NCBI RefSeq assembly: GCF_022662375.1
Contig: NZ_JAKNQL010000005.1
Span: forward strand, 1-64,000
Source of the DNA: Pseudomonas sp. CROZ-RG-20F-R04-15
Lineage (GTDB): Bacteria > Pseudomonadota > Gammaproteobacteria > Pseudomonadales > Pseudomonadaceae
Reading direction: 5' to 3'
Length of the DNA stretch: 64,000 nucleotides
In this document: one piece after another, positions 36,776-46,419 of the stretch
Layout of the letters: every line of letters starts with the position of its first letter
How positions within the stretch are numbered: position 1 is the stretch's first letter
The notes under the pieces: generated by a model
What the model saw: the letters and a program-made list of their open reading frames with translations, nothing else
Databases searched by the model: none
What the model was told of the DNA's origin: nothing
Program-made: the position numbers and the translations under genes

Positions 36776-39610
36776 TTAAGCCCGATCGCGGATCAGTAGC
36801 GGCTTAAGGTAGTGACCGGTGTGAGATTGTTTCATCTCGGCCACGTCCTCAGGGGTGCCAGTGGCAATGATCTGCCCACCTTTTGAACCGCCCTCGGGCC
36901 CGAGATCGACCAGCCAGTCGGCCGTCTTGATCACGTCGAGGTTGTGTTCGATCACCACCACGGTGTTGCCGTGGTCGCGCAGACGATGCAGCACATCGAG
37001 CAATTGCTGAATATCCGCGAAGTGCAAACCGGTGGTTGGCTCGTCGAGGATGTACAGGGTTTTGCCTGTGTCACGTTTCGACAATTCGCGAGACAGCTTG
37101 ACCCGCTGCGCCTCACCGCCGGACAACGTGGTCGCCGACTGTCCAAGCTTGATGTACGACAGGCCGACATCCATCAACGTTTGCAGCTTGCGCGCCAGCG
37201 CCGGCACCGCGTCGAAGAACTCCCGCGCCTCCTCGATGGTCATCTCGAGGGTTTCGTGGATGCTCTTGCCCTTGTATTTGATCTCTAGGGTTTCGCGGTT
37301 GTAGCGCTTGCTCTTGCACACGTCGCATGGCACGTAGATGTCCGGCAGGAAGTGCATTTCCACCTTGATCAAGCCATCGCCCTGGCACGCTTCGCAACGA
37401 CCGCCCTTGACGTTGAAGGAGAAGCGCCCCGGGCCATAACCGCGCGAGCGTGACTCAGGTACGCCGGCAAACAGTTCACGGATCGGCGTAAACAGCCCGG
37501 TATACGTCGCAGGGTTGGAGCGCGGGGTACGACCGATCGGGCTCTGGTCGATATCGACGACTTTGTCGAGATGTTCCAGGCCTTTGATGCTGTCGTGCGC
37601 CGCCGCTTCCAGGGTGGTCGCACCATTGAGCGCCGTGGCGCTCAGCGGGAACAGCGTGTTGTTGATCAGTGTCGACTTGCCCGAGCCGGACACGCCGGTG
37701 ACGCAAGTCAGCAGACCAATCGGGATGTCCAGATCGACATTGCGCAGGTTATTGCCGCGCGCCCCTTTGAGCGACAGGTTGAGCTTTTTGTTGCGCGGGG
37801 TGCGTTTGGCTGGCACTTCGATCTTCACCCGGCCCGACAGGTATTTGCCGGTCAGGGAGTCCGGGTGCGCCATGACTTCAGCCGGCGTACCTTCGGCAAC
37901 GATTTGCCCGCCATGCACACCGGCGCCCGGGCCGATGTCGACGACATAGTCAGCCAGGCGAATCGCGTCTTCATCGTGTTCGACCACAATCACCGTGTTG
38001 CCGATATCGCGCAGGTGTTTGAGTGTGCCGAGCAGTCGATCGTTATCACGCTGGTGCAAGCCGATGGACGGTTCGTCGAGGATGTACAGAACGCCGACAA
38101 GACCGGCACCGATCTGGCTGGCCAGACGAATCCGCTGTGCCTCACCGCCGGACAGGGTGTCAGCGCTGCGATCCAGCGACAGATAGTCCAGACCGACGTT
38201 GACGAGGAACTGCAGACGCTCGCGGATTTCCTTGAGGATCTTGTCAGCGATCTCGCCACGGCGGCCGGTCATCTTCAGCTCGCCGAAGTATTCGCAGGCA
38301 TCGCCGATCGGCAGGTTGGTCACTGCCGGCAGCGTTTTCTCGCCAACCCAGACATGCCGCGCTTCACGGCGCAGACGAGTGCCACGGCAATCCGGACAAG
38401 ATTGAGTACTGAGGAACTTGGCCAGTTCTTCGCGCACGCTCGCCGATTCGGTCTCGCGGTAGCGACGCTCCAGGTTCGGCACGATGCCTTCGAACGGGTG
38501 CGAGCGTTTGACGATGTCGCCACGGTCGTTGAGGTATTTGAAATCGACGTTCTGCGAGCCGCTGCCATGCAGGATGAATTTCTGCTGATCGGCGGGCAGT
38601 TCGTTGAATGGCACCTCGAGGCTGAACCCATAATGCGAGGCCAATGAGCCCAACATCTGGAAGTAATAGACGTTACGCCGGTCCCAGCCGCGTATCGCGC
38701 CTTCGGCCAGCGTCAGATCACCGTTGACCAGTCGTTTGATGTCGAAGAATTGCTTCACCCCCAGACCATCGCAGGTCGGGCAGGCGCCGGCCGGGTTGTT
38801 GAAGGAAAACAGCTTCGGCTCAAGTTCGCTGATGGCGTGGCCGCAGATCGGGCAGGCGAAGCGCGCGGAGAAGATCATCTCTTCGCCGGGCTCGTCGTCC
38901 ATCGGCGCAACCAGGGCAATGCCGTCCGCCAGTTTCAGCGCTGTTTCGAAGGATTCGGCCAGACGCTGCTGCAGATCGGCGCGTACTTTGAAGCGGTCGA
39001 CGATCACGTCAATCGAATGCTTTTTCTGTTTATCCAGTTTCGGCAGCTCGTCGAGCTCGCAGATGCGGCCGTTGACCCGGGCACGAACGAAACCTTGCGC
39101 GCGTAGCTCTTCGAAGACCGAAAGGTGTTCGCCTTTACGCTCGCGAATCACTGGCGCCAGCAGCATCAGTTTGCTGCCTTCGGGCTGAGCCAGCACCAGA
39201 TCGACCATCTGGCTGACGGTCTGCGCCTCCAGTGGAATGTCATGATCCGGGCAGCGCGGCGTACCGACGCGTGCATAGAGCAAACGCAGGTAGTCGTAGA
39301 TTTCGGTGATGGTGCCGACCGTGGAACGCGGGTTGTGCGAGGTCGACTTCTGTTCGATGGAGATTGCCGGCGACAGGCCTTCGATGGTGTCGACGTCGGG
39401 CTTTTCCATCATCGACAGGAACTGGCGGGCATAGGCCGACAGCGATTCGACATAGCGGCGCTGACCTTCGGCATACAGTGTGTCGAAGGCCAGGGACGAC
39501 TTGCCGGATCCGGACAGGCCGGTGATGACGATCAGCTTGTCCCGTGGCAGGGTCAGGTCGATGTTCTTCAGGTTGTGGGTACGGGCCCCACGTATCAGGA
39601 TCTTGTCCAA
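36776..39610 (-). CDS. uvrA: Excinuclease ABC subunit A
   Basis: DNA-damage recognition ATPase of nucleotide excision repair; loads UvrB. The 944-aa protein has two ABC modules. The first has Walker [11 protein letters not shown] near residue 30. The second has [10 protein letters not shown], with signature LSGGEAQR in both halves. Zinc-binding CPDCRGTRL and [12 protein letters not shown] clusters are present. The start is TTG at 39610, read as [18 protein letters not shown], with GAGG upstream. A longer frame from 39682 would add 24 residues without family support. No good LexA box was found upstream. Confidence 0.96.
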   Translation of the reverse strand: MDKILIRGARTHNLKNIDLTLPRDKLIVITGLSGSGKSSLAFDTLYAEGQRRYVESLSAYARQFLSMMEKPDVDTIEGLSPAISIEQKSTSHNPRSTVGTITEIYDYLRLLYARVGTPRCPDHDIPLEAQTVSQMVDLVLAQPEGSKLMLLAPVIRERKGEHLSVFEELRAQGFVRARVNGRICELDELPKLDKQKKHSIDVIVDRFKVRADLQQRLAESFETALKLADGIALVAPMDDEPGEEMIFSARFACPICGHAISELEPKLFSFNNPAGACPTCDGLGVKQFFDIKRLVNGDLTLAEGAIRGWDRRNVYYFQMLGSLASHYGFSLEVPFNELPADQQKFILHGSGSQNVDFKYLNDRGDIVKRSHPFEGIVPNLERRYRETESASVREELAKFLSTQSCPDCRGTRLRREARHVWVGEKTLPAVTNLPIGDACEYFGELKMTGRRGEIADKILKEIRERLQFLVNVGLDYLSLDRSADTLSGGEAQRIRLASQIGAGLVGVLYILDEPSIGLHQRDNDRLLGTLKHLRDIGNTVIVVEHDEDAIRLADYVVDIGPGAGVHGGQIVAEGTPAEVMAHPDSLTGKYLSGRVKIEVPAKRTPRNKKLNLSLKGARGNNLRNVDLDIPIGLLTCVTGVSGSGKSTLINNTLFPLSATALNGATTLEAAAHDSIKGLEHLDKVVDIDQSPIGRTPRSNPATYTGLFTPIRELFAGVPESRSRGYGPGRFSFNVKGGRCEACQGDGLIKVEMHFLPDIYVPCDVCKSKRYNRETLEIKYKGKSIHETLEMTIEEAREFFDAVPALARKLQTLMDVGLSYIKLGQSATTLSGGEAQRVKLSRELSKRDTGKTLYILDEPTTGLHFADIQQLLDVLHRLRDHGNTVVVIEHNLDVIKTADWLVDLGPEGGSKGGQIIATGTPEDVAEMKQSHTGHYLKPLLIRDRA

Positions 39611-39768
39611 AGTGGCCTCGCTCGGCGGGCGTCGAAAACGTAGGAGTATACGGGCAAACACTGGATGGATGCACACTATCAAACGAAGGGTTTTTTGCCC
39701 TGGATGAAGAGAGTTTCATCTATACGCGTCAAAGCGTCGCGATCTACCCCGTCTTCCGATGGGACTGG

Positions 39769-39774
39769 TAGAAT
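39769..39774 (+). promoter_or_regulatory. Candidate extended -10 for the MFS-ssb unit
   Basis: TGGTAGAAT gives an extended -10 (TGn plus TAGAAT) 27 bases before the MFS start codon. No good -35 is present, so the call is tentative. Confidence 0.4.
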
Positions 39775-39801
39775 CGCCGCCGGTTCACACGAGGTTTTTC
39801 C

Positions 39802-41199
39802 ATGCACGATCCCCACAGCGAACGCATGAGTGGCAGCGAGACCCGCGCGGCGAGCGGTCTGGCCCTGGTGTTCGCCTTCCGTATGCTGGGCATGTTTATG
39901 GTGTTGCCGGTACTGGCGACCTACGGCATGGATCTGGCAGGTGCGACCCCGGCCCTGATCGGGTTGGCAATCGGCGCCTACGGCTTGACCCAAGCGATTT
40001 TCCAGATTCCGTTCGGGATCATTTCCGACCGCATCGGCCGGCGTCCGGTGATTTACCTCGGGCTGATCGTCTTCGCCCTTGGCAGCGTGCTGGCCTCGCA
40101 AGCCGATTCGATCTGGGGCGTGATTGCCGGCCGGATCCTGCAAGGTGCCGGCGCCATTTCAGCGGCGGTCATGGCATTGCTTTCCGATCTCACTCGCGAG
40201 CAACACCGCACCAAAGCGATGGCGATGATCGGCATGACAATTGGTCTGTCGTTCGCCGTGGCCATGGTCGTGGGGCCTTTGCTGACGCGCGCGTTCGGCT
40301 TGTCCGGGTTGTTCCTGGCCACGGGTGGCATGGCATTGGTGGGGATCGTGATCGTGATGTTCATGGTGCCCAAGTCCACTGGACCGCTGACGCACCGTGA
40401 GTCCGGCGTGGCGCGTCAGGCGTTGATGCCGACACTCAAGCATCCGGACTTGCTGCGACTCGATCTGGGCATCTTTGTGTTACATGCCATGTTGATGTCG
40501 AGCTTCGTTGCACTGCCTCTGGCACTGGTGGAAAAAGCCGGTTTGCCCAAGGAACAGCACTGGTGGGTCTACCTCACCGCGCTGCTGATTTCGTTCTTCG
40601 CCATGATCCCGTTCATCATCTATGGCGAGAAGAAACGCAAAATGAAACGAGTTTTGCTCGGCGCCGTCCTGACGCTGATGCTGACTGAGCTATTCTTCTG
40701 GCAGTTCGGTGACAGCTTGCGGGCTCTGGTGATCGGTACGGTGGTGTTCTTCACCGCGTTCAATCTGCTGGAGGCTTCATTGCCGTCGCTGATCAGCAAG
40801 GTTTCACCGGCGGGCGGGAAGGGCACGGCCATGGGCGTGTATTCCACCAGCCAGTTCCTCGGTTCGGCACTCGGCGGGATACTCGGCGGCTGGCTGTTTC
40901 AGCATGGCGGTCTGTCGGTTGTGTTCCTTGGATGCGCGGGTCTGGCTGCCATCTGGCTGGCCTTTGCTGTTACCATGCGTGAACCTCCCTACGTGACGAG
41001 TCTGCGCTTGCCGTTGTCGCCCGAGGCGATCCGCGAAGCGGGTCTGGTCGAGCGCCTCAAGGCCCTCGTAGGGGTAACCGATGCAGTGATAGTTGCTGAC
41101 GAAGCAGCTGTTTACATCAAACTGGACAAAGAATTAGTGGATCGCGACACCCTCGAACGCCTGGTGAACAACCCGGCCGGGGCTGCTTGCGAAGCCTAG
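39802..41199 (+). CDS. MFS transporter, YajR-like, with C-terminal cytoplasmic domain
   Basis: Inner-membrane proton-coupled transporter of 465 aa with about 12 transmembrane helices. The MFS motif A between helices 2 and 3 is present (GIISDRIGRRPVIYLGL). The last 65 residues form a soluble domain (LSPEAIREAGLVERLKALVG), as in E. coli YajR, whose YAM domain has a ferredoxin-like fold. Substrate unknown. It lies between uvrA (divergent) and ssb (9 bases downstream, same strand), a neighbourhood conserved in pseudomonads. Confidence 0.88.
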   Translation: MHDPHSERMSGSETRAASGLALVFAFRMLGMFMVLPVLATYGMDLAGATPALIGLAIGAYGLTQAIFQIPFGIISDRIGRRPVIYLGLIVFALGSVLASQADSIWGVIAGRILQGAGAISAAVMALLSDLTREQHRTKAMAMIGMTIGLSFAVAMVVGPLLTRAFGLSGLFLATGGMALVGIVIVMFMVPKSTGPLTHRESGVARQALMPTLKHPDLLRLDLGIFVLHAMLMSSFVALPLALVEKAGLPKEQHWWVYLTALLISFFAMIPFIIYGEKKRKMKRVLLGAVLTLMLTELFFWQFGDSLRALVIGTVVFFTAFNLLEASLPSLISKVSPAGGKGTAMGVYSTSQFLGSALGGILGGWLFQHGGLSVVFLGCAGLAAIWLAFAVTMREPPYVTSLRLPLSPEAIREAGLVERLKALVGVTDAVIVADEAAVYIKLDKELVDRDTLERLVNNPAGAACEA

Positions 41200-41208
41200 G
41201 AGAACGTT

Positions 41209-41733
41209 ATGGCCCGTGGGGTTAACAAAGTCATATTGGTCGGCACTTGCGGCCAGGATCCCGAAGTTCGCTACCTGCCTAACGGTAACGCCGTGACCAA
41301 CCTGAGTCTGGCAACCAGCGAACAGTGGACCGACAAGCAAACCGGTCAGAAGGTCGAGAAGACCGAGTGGCACCGTGTTTCGATGTTCGGCAAGGTTGCC
41401 GAAATCGCCGGCGAATACCTGCGTAAAGGTTCGCAGGTTTACATCGAAGGCAAGCTGCAGACCCGCGAGTGGGAAAAAGACGGTATCAAGCGTTACACCA
41501 CCGAAATCGTGGTCGACATGCAAGGCACCATGCAACTGCTCGGCGGCCGTCCACAACAGGGCGACCAGCAGGGCGGTGGCAATAACTACCAGCAGTCCGC
41601 GCCGGCTCCACGCCAGCAGGCTCCGCGTCCGCAGCAGTCGGCTCCGCAGCAGCGTTCGGCCCCGGCTCCACAGCAGGCCGCACCGCAACCGGCTCCGGAT
41701 TTCGACAGCTTCGATGACGATATCCCGTTCTGA
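41209..41733 (+). CDS. ssb: Single-stranded DNA-binding protein
   Basis: Coats single-stranded DNA in replication, repair and recombination. The 174-aa protein has an N-terminal OB fold (residues about 1-112, [20 protein letters not shown]), a Gln/Pro/Ala-rich disordered linker, and the acidic tip DSFDDDIPF that recruits partner proteins. It follows the MFS gene by 9 bases. It is probably co-transcribed or driven by a promoter inside that gene. Confidence 0.98.
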   Translation: MARGVNKVILVGTCGQDPEVRYLPNGNAVTNLSLATSEQWTDKQTGQKVEKTEWHRVSMFGKVAEIAGEYLRKGSQVYIEGKLQTREWEKDGIKRYTTEIVVDMQGTMQLLGGRPQQGDQQGGGNNYQQSAPAPRQQAPRPQQSAPQQRSAPAPQQAAPQPAPDFDSFDDDIPF

Positions 41734-41764
41734 TTTGTCCCTGAGTCGTCACCTGGCTTAGCTC

Positions 41765-41797
41765 GAAACCCCCGCATTGCGGGGGTTTCGTCGTTTT
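41765..41797 (+). terminator. Terminator of ssb
   Basis: GAAACCCCCGC-ATT-GCGGGGGTTTC is a perfect 11-bp stem followed by GTCGTTTT. The rest of the gap up to the acyltransferase (about 180 bases) holds only a GATCGG...CCGATC inverted repeat and no clear promoter. Confidence 0.8.
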
Positions 41798-41978
41798 GGC
41801 GAAACATAAAACCAATCTTCGCGTTGCCGCGCATGCCGGTAAAGTTTGCCGAGGGCTCTTGAACGCCATCGCAAGCCATTCCATGATCGGCGCCGGCGGC
41901 TGGAGAACCGGCCGATCTTCTCAAGAACAGATTGCGCGACGATCAGCGCCCGTTCATTCACAAAAACAAGAGAAACCA

Positions 41979-43184
41979 ATGAGCAGTAGCAAAAACAAGG
42001 AAATCGAGTTTCTGCGGGGGGTGGCCATTCTCATGACCATTTTTGCCCATCTCCCTCAGTTGTTGCCGTTCTTCGGTCTGTACCTGTTGAAGGTGTTCAA
42101 TGTGTATGCGCCTTGGACCGGCGTAGACCTGTTCTTCTGTATCTCTGGTTTCGTCGTCAGCAAGGCCTATCTCGATTATTTCGATAAAAACCGCGAGCAG
42201 AACCGCTTTGGCCTTGCGGCAACATCCTTCTGGATCCGGCGTGCCTACCGCCTGCTGCCGACAGCCTGGCTATGGGTGCTGATTCCGCTGGCGTTCTCGA
42301 TCTTTTTCAACCAGTCGAATGCGTTCCAGTCCTGGTACGAGAACCTGCGCAGTTTCACTGCCGTGGCGACATTCTCCGGCAACCTGGCGAATCAGTACGG
42401 TGTGCTGCTGGGGCCGAATTCCGTGTATTGGAGCCTGGCGCTGGAAGAGCAGTTCTACTTCATCTTTCCGTTGTTCCTGCTGTTGGTGACGTCGCCCCGC
42501 TGGCGCGTGATTATTCTGTTCTTGCTGATCGCGGCGCAATTTCCGTTCAATCGCGATACCTTCGCAGCCCCTCCCGCAGCGATGCTTTTCTCGTTCCGCC
42601 TGGACGCGATGATGTGGGGGATTCTGCTTTGCCTGTTCACCCGCACCTCGTTGTACAAGGATATTGAGCCTGTCGGGCTTGGCGGCAGCAGGTTCAAGCG
42701 TCTGGCCATCACGTTGTTTCTGCTGTACATGATGGGTGCCATCGCCGGTCAGATGATCACGGCACCGATTGCCGTCGGCCTGATCGCGATCACGGCGTTG
42801 ATCATTGTCTGGCTCGCCAGTTATCAGAAGGGCTACATCTACTGCCCGGCGCTGCTCAATGGTCTTTTCCAGTGGCTCGGTTCGCGCTCTTACGCGTTAT
42901 ACGTCGTGCACATCTTTGCCTACCATCTGAGCACCGAGATCTGGACGCGCATTGCCGCCAGCAGAGACGTGGAGCTGGGCGCTGCCTTAACGGTGGAGCT
43001 GCTGCTGACCTCGCTGGTGATCATGGTCGTGTGCAGCGAACTCAATTTCCGCTTCGTCGAAACGCCATTGCGGCGCCGTGGGGCAGAGATCGCCCGGCGC
43101 AGGATGGCCGGCGACGGCGAAACTGAAGCGGTCAGGGAAAAACCACCCGTGAAAACACCGGCCCGCTCGGTGGATATCGCGTAA
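41979..43184 (+). CDS. Membrane acyltransferase, family 3 (OafA-like)
   Basis: Predicted integral membrane O-acyltransferase of 401 aa with about ten hydrophobic helices. The N-terminal helix has the catalytic R-X10-H motif (R13, H24, in FLRGVAILMTIFAHL). The central region has YWSLALEEQFYFIFPLFLL, typical of the family. There is no C-terminal SGNH domain. These enzymes usually acetylate surface glycans or lipopolysaccharide; the acceptor here is unknown because no glycan genes are adjacent. The start is the ATG at 41979; an upstream in-frame ATG at 41796 would add a non-conserved 61-residue stretch. Confidence 0.85.
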   Translation: MSSSKNKEIEFLRGVAILMTIFAHLPQLLPFFGLYLLKVFNVYAPWTGVDLFFCISGFVVSKAYLDYFDKNREQNRFGLAATSFWIRRAYRLLPTAWLWVLIPLAFSIFFNQSNAFQSWYENLRSFTAVATFSGNLANQYGVLLGPNSVYWSLALEEQFYFIFPLFLLLVTSPRWRVIILFLLIAAQFPFNRDTFAAPPAAMLFSFRLDAMMWGILLCLFTRTSLYKDIEPVGLGGSRFKRLAITLFLLYMMGAIAGQMITAPIAVGLIAITALIIVWLASYQKGYIYCPALLNGLFQWLGSRSYALYVVHIFAYHLSTEIWTRIAASRDVELGAALTVELLLTSLVIMVVCSELNFRFVETPLRRRGAEIARRRMAGDGETEAVREKPPVKTPARSVDIA

Positions 43185-43199
43185 CCCGGCGCAGAAACG

Positions 43200-43233
43200 A
43201 AAAAACCGCAGCGCGCAAACGCTGCGGTTTTTT
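43200..43233. terminator. Bidirectional terminator
   Basis: AAAAAACCGCAGCG and CGCTGCGGTTTTTT form a 14-bp perfect stem with a 6-nt loop between convergent genes. It ends both the acyltransferase and the six-gene minus-strand operon. Confidence 0.95.
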
Positions 43234-43261
43234 AGTGTCGGGCAGACATCTGCCGAGCAGG

Positions 43262-44419
43262 TCAGTCGAGGATCAGGTGCGGCAGAAAACGGCTCGAATC
43301 TTTAGTGATCAGACTGTTGTCTTCCCGCACGCCAATCCCCGCCGCTTGATCGCCAATCACCCAGGAACCGATCAGCGTGTAGCTGTCGCCAAATTTCGGC
43401 AGCGGTGCAAATTCCTGCAGGATAAACGGCGCATCCGTGTAGGGGCCGTCCTCTTTGACGATCAGACCGTCAGCCGTTTGCAGCTCAATGTTGGCGCCTT
43501 CGCGGGAAAAGTACGGCTTGCGTACCCAGCCTTTGGGCACAGCATTGCCTGGATTCGGATCAAGATGCGCCGCCAGCAGATTTGGATGGCCCTTGTGCAT
43601 TTCCCACAGCAACGGCAACGCGCCCTTGTTCGACAGAATCGCCTTCCATGCTGGCTCGAAAAACTGCGTATCGCACTCGGCAATCGCCGCGCCGAACGGC
43701 TCGTGGAAGATAAATTCCCAGGCATGCAGCTTGAACAGATGCGGGATCCAGCGATCTTCCAGGTCGACAAAACGACCTTCAGCCGTCAAACCGATGTCTT
43801 CAATATCGATGTGCCGCGATTCGATGCCGACCTTCTCGGCGATCAAGCGCAGGTAATCCGTGGTGCCCTTGTCTTCGACCGAATCTTTCATTGAGGCGAA
43901 ATAGAACGGCCGCTTCAGTTGTAACTCGGCGAAGGCCTGATGCAGTTTGGTGTCGATGCTGTTGAACTGATCGGCATGACGCGGCAGCGAGCCACGCTCG
44001 ATGCATTGTTCCAGCCAGCCCCACTGGAACGCCGCCGCTTCATAAAGACTGGTTGGCGTGTCGTAGTTGAGCTCCAGCAGCTTCGCCGGGCCGTTGCCGC
44101 TGTAGGAAAAGTCCATGCGCCCGTACAGATGCGGATGACCTTCCAGCCAGGATGTGCGGATCATGTCGTAGTACTGCGCCGGGATGCTCAGGCGATCCAG
44201 CAGTTCCTCGCTGTGCACCACTCGGTCGACCAGGTCCATGCACATCTCGTGCAGTTCGGTGGTCGGATCCTCGAGATCGTTTTCGATTTGCGCAAGCGTG
44301 AACTGGTAGTACGCGCTTTCGTCCCAGTACGGCTCATCGTCGATGGTGTGAAACATGAAGCCGAGGCTCTCGGCGGTCTGTTTCCAGTCGGGGCGCTCGG
44401 CGCAGAAGATCTTCTTCAT
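43262..44419 (-). CDS. Glutathionylspermidine synthase-like ATP-grasp protein (YjfC/YgiC family)
   Basis: A 385-aa ATP-grasp ligase resembling the synthetase half of glutathionylspermidine synthase, without the amidase half. Typical family sequence is visible: AERPDWKQTAESLGF at the N-terminus, MDFSYSGNGPAKLLELNYDTP, and the C-terminal SYTLIGSWVIGDQAAGIGVRE. Its true substrate is unknown. E. coli YgiC/YjfC belong here. It is the last gene of the operon. The ATG lies 2 bases after the DUF1190 stop; a TTG at 44425 overlapping that stop is an alternative start. Possible role: ligating a peptide, thiol or polyamine to an envelope target (inference). Confidence 0.88.
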   Translation of the reverse strand: MKKIFCAERPDWKQTAESLGFMFHTIDDEPYWDESAYYQFTLAQIENDLEDPTTELHEMCMDLVDRVVHSEELLDRLSIPAQYYDMIRTSWLEGHPHLYGRMDFSYSGNGPAKLLELNYDTPTSLYEAAAFQWGWLEQCIERGSLPRHADQFNSIDTKLHQAFAELQLKRPFYFASMKDSVEDKGTTDYLRLIAEKVGIESRHIDIEDIGLTAEGRFVDLEDRWIPHLFKLHAWEFIFHEPFGAAIAECDTQFFEPAWKAILSNKGALPLLWEMHKGHPNLLAAHLDPNPGNAVPKGWVRKPYFSREGANIELQTADGLIVKEDGPYTDAPFILQEFAPLPKFGDSYTLIGSWVIGDQAAGIGVREDNSLITKDSSRFLPHLILD

Positions 44420-44421
44420 CG

Positions 44422-45111
44422 TCAACTGCTCGAACGACCGGAACTGCTGCCCCAGCCACCCCAGCCGCTACGCGCACTGGACTGGCTGCCGAAGCCGCCG
44501 CGCGAGGTCGAGGACGCCACGTTGACCGGTTTGCTTTTGCTGCTCTCGTAATCCGGCTGGCTGCGCGTTGTGGTTTCGGTTCTGCGGTACTGCGTCGAGG
44601 TGTTGTACGGCTGACGCGTTTCGCGATCGCGGTAAACCGTGCGATTGGCGTTGTTGCTCATGGCGTTACCGATCAGCCAGCCCGTCAACCAGCCGTTGCC
44701 GCCGCCACTGGAGGTGTGCGAAGTGTTTTGCACATTCTGCACCGCCGCCGCATCACCCGCAGGCATTTGCGCGCCGGCGATGGCGTCGAGATTCTGCGCC
44801 GGTTCACCGCTTGCAGGCACCTTGAAGCCGCCGAGTTTCGGCACGAAACGGCCGTCGGAGTTCTTCTGACACCAGTCGGCGGCGAAGTCCGCGTCGCACT
44901 TGGCCTTGTCGTCGTAAGCCGGGGCGATGCGCCGGTGTTCGGTCAGGGCGGCGACGTAGGCGTTGGAGCAGACATCGGCAGCCACTTCGGCGTCGACACA
45001 CTGTTCCAGGCTCTGGAAATTGCGCGGTTGATCCGCGGCTGTCACCTGGCCGGAAATGGCCATCGCCACCGAGGCGGCGAGGGACAACTGAACGTATTTG
45101 CTGCGTTTCAT
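44422..45111 (-). CDS. DUF1190 exported protein (YjfM/YgiB-like)
   Basis: A 229-aa protein with an N-terminal signal sequence (KRSKYVQLSLAASVAMAISG, cut probably near VTAA). A cysteine-containing domain follows: C38, C48, C77 and C85 by inspection, in SLEQCVDAEVAADVC and KCDADFAADWC. The C-terminal half is low-complexity Ser/Gly/Arg/Thr and ends in a GWGGWGSSSGRSSS-type tail. Predicted periplasmic or membrane-tethered. DUF1190 genes are nearly always next to YgiC/YjfC ATP-grasp genes, so it may be the substrate or partner of that enzyme (inference). Function unknown. Confidence 0.85.
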   Translation of the reverse strand: MKRSKYVQLSLAASVAMAISGQVTAADQPRNFQSLEQCVDAEVAADVCSNAYVAALTEHRRIAPAYDDKAKCDADFAADWCQKNSDGRFVPKLGGFKVPASGEPAQNLDAIAGAQMPAGDAAAVQNVQNTSHTSSGGGNGWLTGWLIGNAMSNNANRTVYRDRETRQPYNTSTQYRRTETTTRSQPDYESSKSKPVNVASSTSRGGFGSQSSARSGWGGWGSSSGRSSS

Positions 45112-45128
45112 CGAAGGCTTCCTGCCGA

Positions 45129-45554
45129 TCAGTTAGACGGTGTCATGCACGCCGCATTGAGCATGCCGACGCTGATCGCGACCGCAGCGACATAGATGCC
45201 AGAGGCGATTTCACCGTTGGCGATGCGTTGCGAAGTGCCTTTGAGCACCAGGCCCGTGGCGAGGAAGGCCAGCAGTTGCACGACGGCGGCAATCACTGCC
45301 CAGAGTACGAAGTCGAGAACATTGACCGAAAACGCAATCACGTTACTCGCCGGAATCGCGAAGCCGATGATCGCGCCGGCCAAGGCGATGGCGGCGGCAA
45401 CGTTACCGGAGCGGATCAGCTCGAACTCTTTGTGCGGCGTGATGCGCGTGTAGACGAATTGGAACAGCATGAACAGCAGTACGGCGCCGATGAGGTAGAC
45501 GACGAAACCGACCAGCGCGGTTTTGTTCAGGGAAACGGCCAGCACTTCCAGCAT
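45129..45554 (-). CDS. DUF350 inner-membrane protein (YjfL-like)
   Basis: A 141-aa, very hydrophobic protein with four predicted transmembrane helices, arranged as two similar halves. It contains VYLIGAVLLFMLFQFVYTRI, a conserved acidic/charged stretch HKEFELIRSGNVAAAIALAG and NGEIASGIYVAAVAISVGM. DUF350 proteins are thought to be small membrane modules found with PspA-like and polyamine/ATP-grasp genes. The biochemical role is unknown. It lies 17 bases before the DUF1190 gene and 15 bases after the DUF2491 gene. Confidence 0.87.
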   Translation of the reverse strand: MLEVLAVSLNKTALVGFVVYLIGAVLLFMLFQFVYTRITPHKEFELIRSGNVAAAIALAGAIIGFAIPASNVIAFSVNVLDFVLWAVIAAVVQLLAFLATGLVLKGTSQRIANGEIASGIYVAAVAISVGMLNAACMTPSN

Positions 45555-45569
45555 GAAAAACTTCCTTTT

Positions 45570-46220
45570 TTAAATGGTGCTCAGATCTGTCGTGTACAGC
45601 GAGATGCCGAGCGAGGTGCTCAGGCTGACGGTGCCTTCTTCGTCCTGCTCGACGGAGAACAGCAGCAATTCGCGGCGATCGGTCAGGCCGGTCTCGCGCG
45701 CATAAAGCATGGAGTGGTGTTCGATGGTGTAGCTCTCGTCCGGATTGACCACTTGTTCGGTCATCGGTACCAGTTCGGTCTGGCCTTGTTCGGTGCCCCA
45801 CTCGCGGGTGTATTCGACACCTTCGTGGGTGTAGGTCGGCAAGCCGATCGAGCTGTTGGGGCCGGCCAGGCGCTGCAGTTCGGCGTCACTGTTGACCGTC
45901 ACGTAACTGAGGTAGTTGAACAGGGTGACCGATTCGATCTGATCGTCACCGGTAACGTGGATCTGCAGCCAGAAATCCTCGTCATTCATGTAATACCGGT
46001 GCAGTTTGTTGGACTGGCCGAGGTCGACCCAACCGTGGCTCCAGATCGCCTGATCAAAGGGCACGCGCACCGTGGTCGAACCGTCGAGCAACAGCGCCAG
46101 CGTCGTATCGAACCTGACAGCCTTGCCCTGAGCCATGCCGAGTGGGCCACTGGCAACGGTCGGTGTTGGCGCAGCGGTCTGCCAGTTGCTGGTGCCCAGC
46201 AAGTCTTTAAACCATCCCAT
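45570..46220 (-). CDS. DUF2491 protein (YjfK-like)
   Basis: A 216-aa cytoplasmic protein without signal or membrane segment. It contains family-like sequence GQSNKLHRYYMNDEDFWLQI and an acidic, aromatic C-terminal half. YjfK in E. coli occupies the same place between the PspA-like and DUF350 genes. Function unknown. The upstream gap to the PspA-like gene is 199 bases and contains a REPIN, so expression of this and following genes may differ from the first two. Confidence 0.84.
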   Translation of the reverse strand: MGWFKDLLGTSNWQTAAPTPTVASGPLGMAQGKAVRFDTTLALLLDGSTTVRVPFDQAIWSHGWVDLGQSNKLHRYYMNDEDFWLQIHVTGDDQIESVTLFNYLSYVTVNSDAELQRLAGPNSSIGLPTYTHEGVEYTREWGTEQGQTELVPMTEQVVNPDESYTIEHHSMLYARETGLTDRRELLLFSVEQDEEGTVSLSTSLGISLYTTDLSTI

Positions 46221-46313
46221 GAGTACGTTCCTTGAAGCGGGTGGAAGTGTTCGTCGGCGAAAAAAGCGTGGCTAGTGTAGCGGGCTGAGCGATCAACGAC
46301 ACGCCACAAACCA

Positions 46314-46403
46314 TGTGGGAGCTAGCCTGCTCGCGAAAGCGTCATGTCAGCTGACTCAAATGTCGACTGATACTCCGTCTTCGCGAGCAAGCTCGCTCCC
46401 ACA
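46314..46403. repeat. REPIN (paired REP palindromes) inside the yjf-like operon
   Basis: Two inverted REP units: TGTGGGAGCTAGCCTGCTCGCG at the left and CGCGAGCAAGCTCGCTCCCAC at the right, about 45 bases apart. The left unit has a variant GCTAGC where others have GCGAGC. It fills most of the gap between two genes of one operon. Confidence 0.9.
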
Positions 46404-46419
46404 GGTTTTGTGCAATTGC

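Noticed and set aside
39611..39801. Possible LexA (SOS) box between uvrA and the MFS gene (CTGGATGGATGCACAC)
   Set aside because: It lacks the second CAG half and the AT-rich centre of the CTG-N10-CAG consensus, so it is not reported as an operator.
43235..43894. Plus-strand frame opposite the ATP-grasp gene, and others across the yjf-like operon
   Set aside because: They are antisense to conserved proteins and show no recognisable domain or start context.
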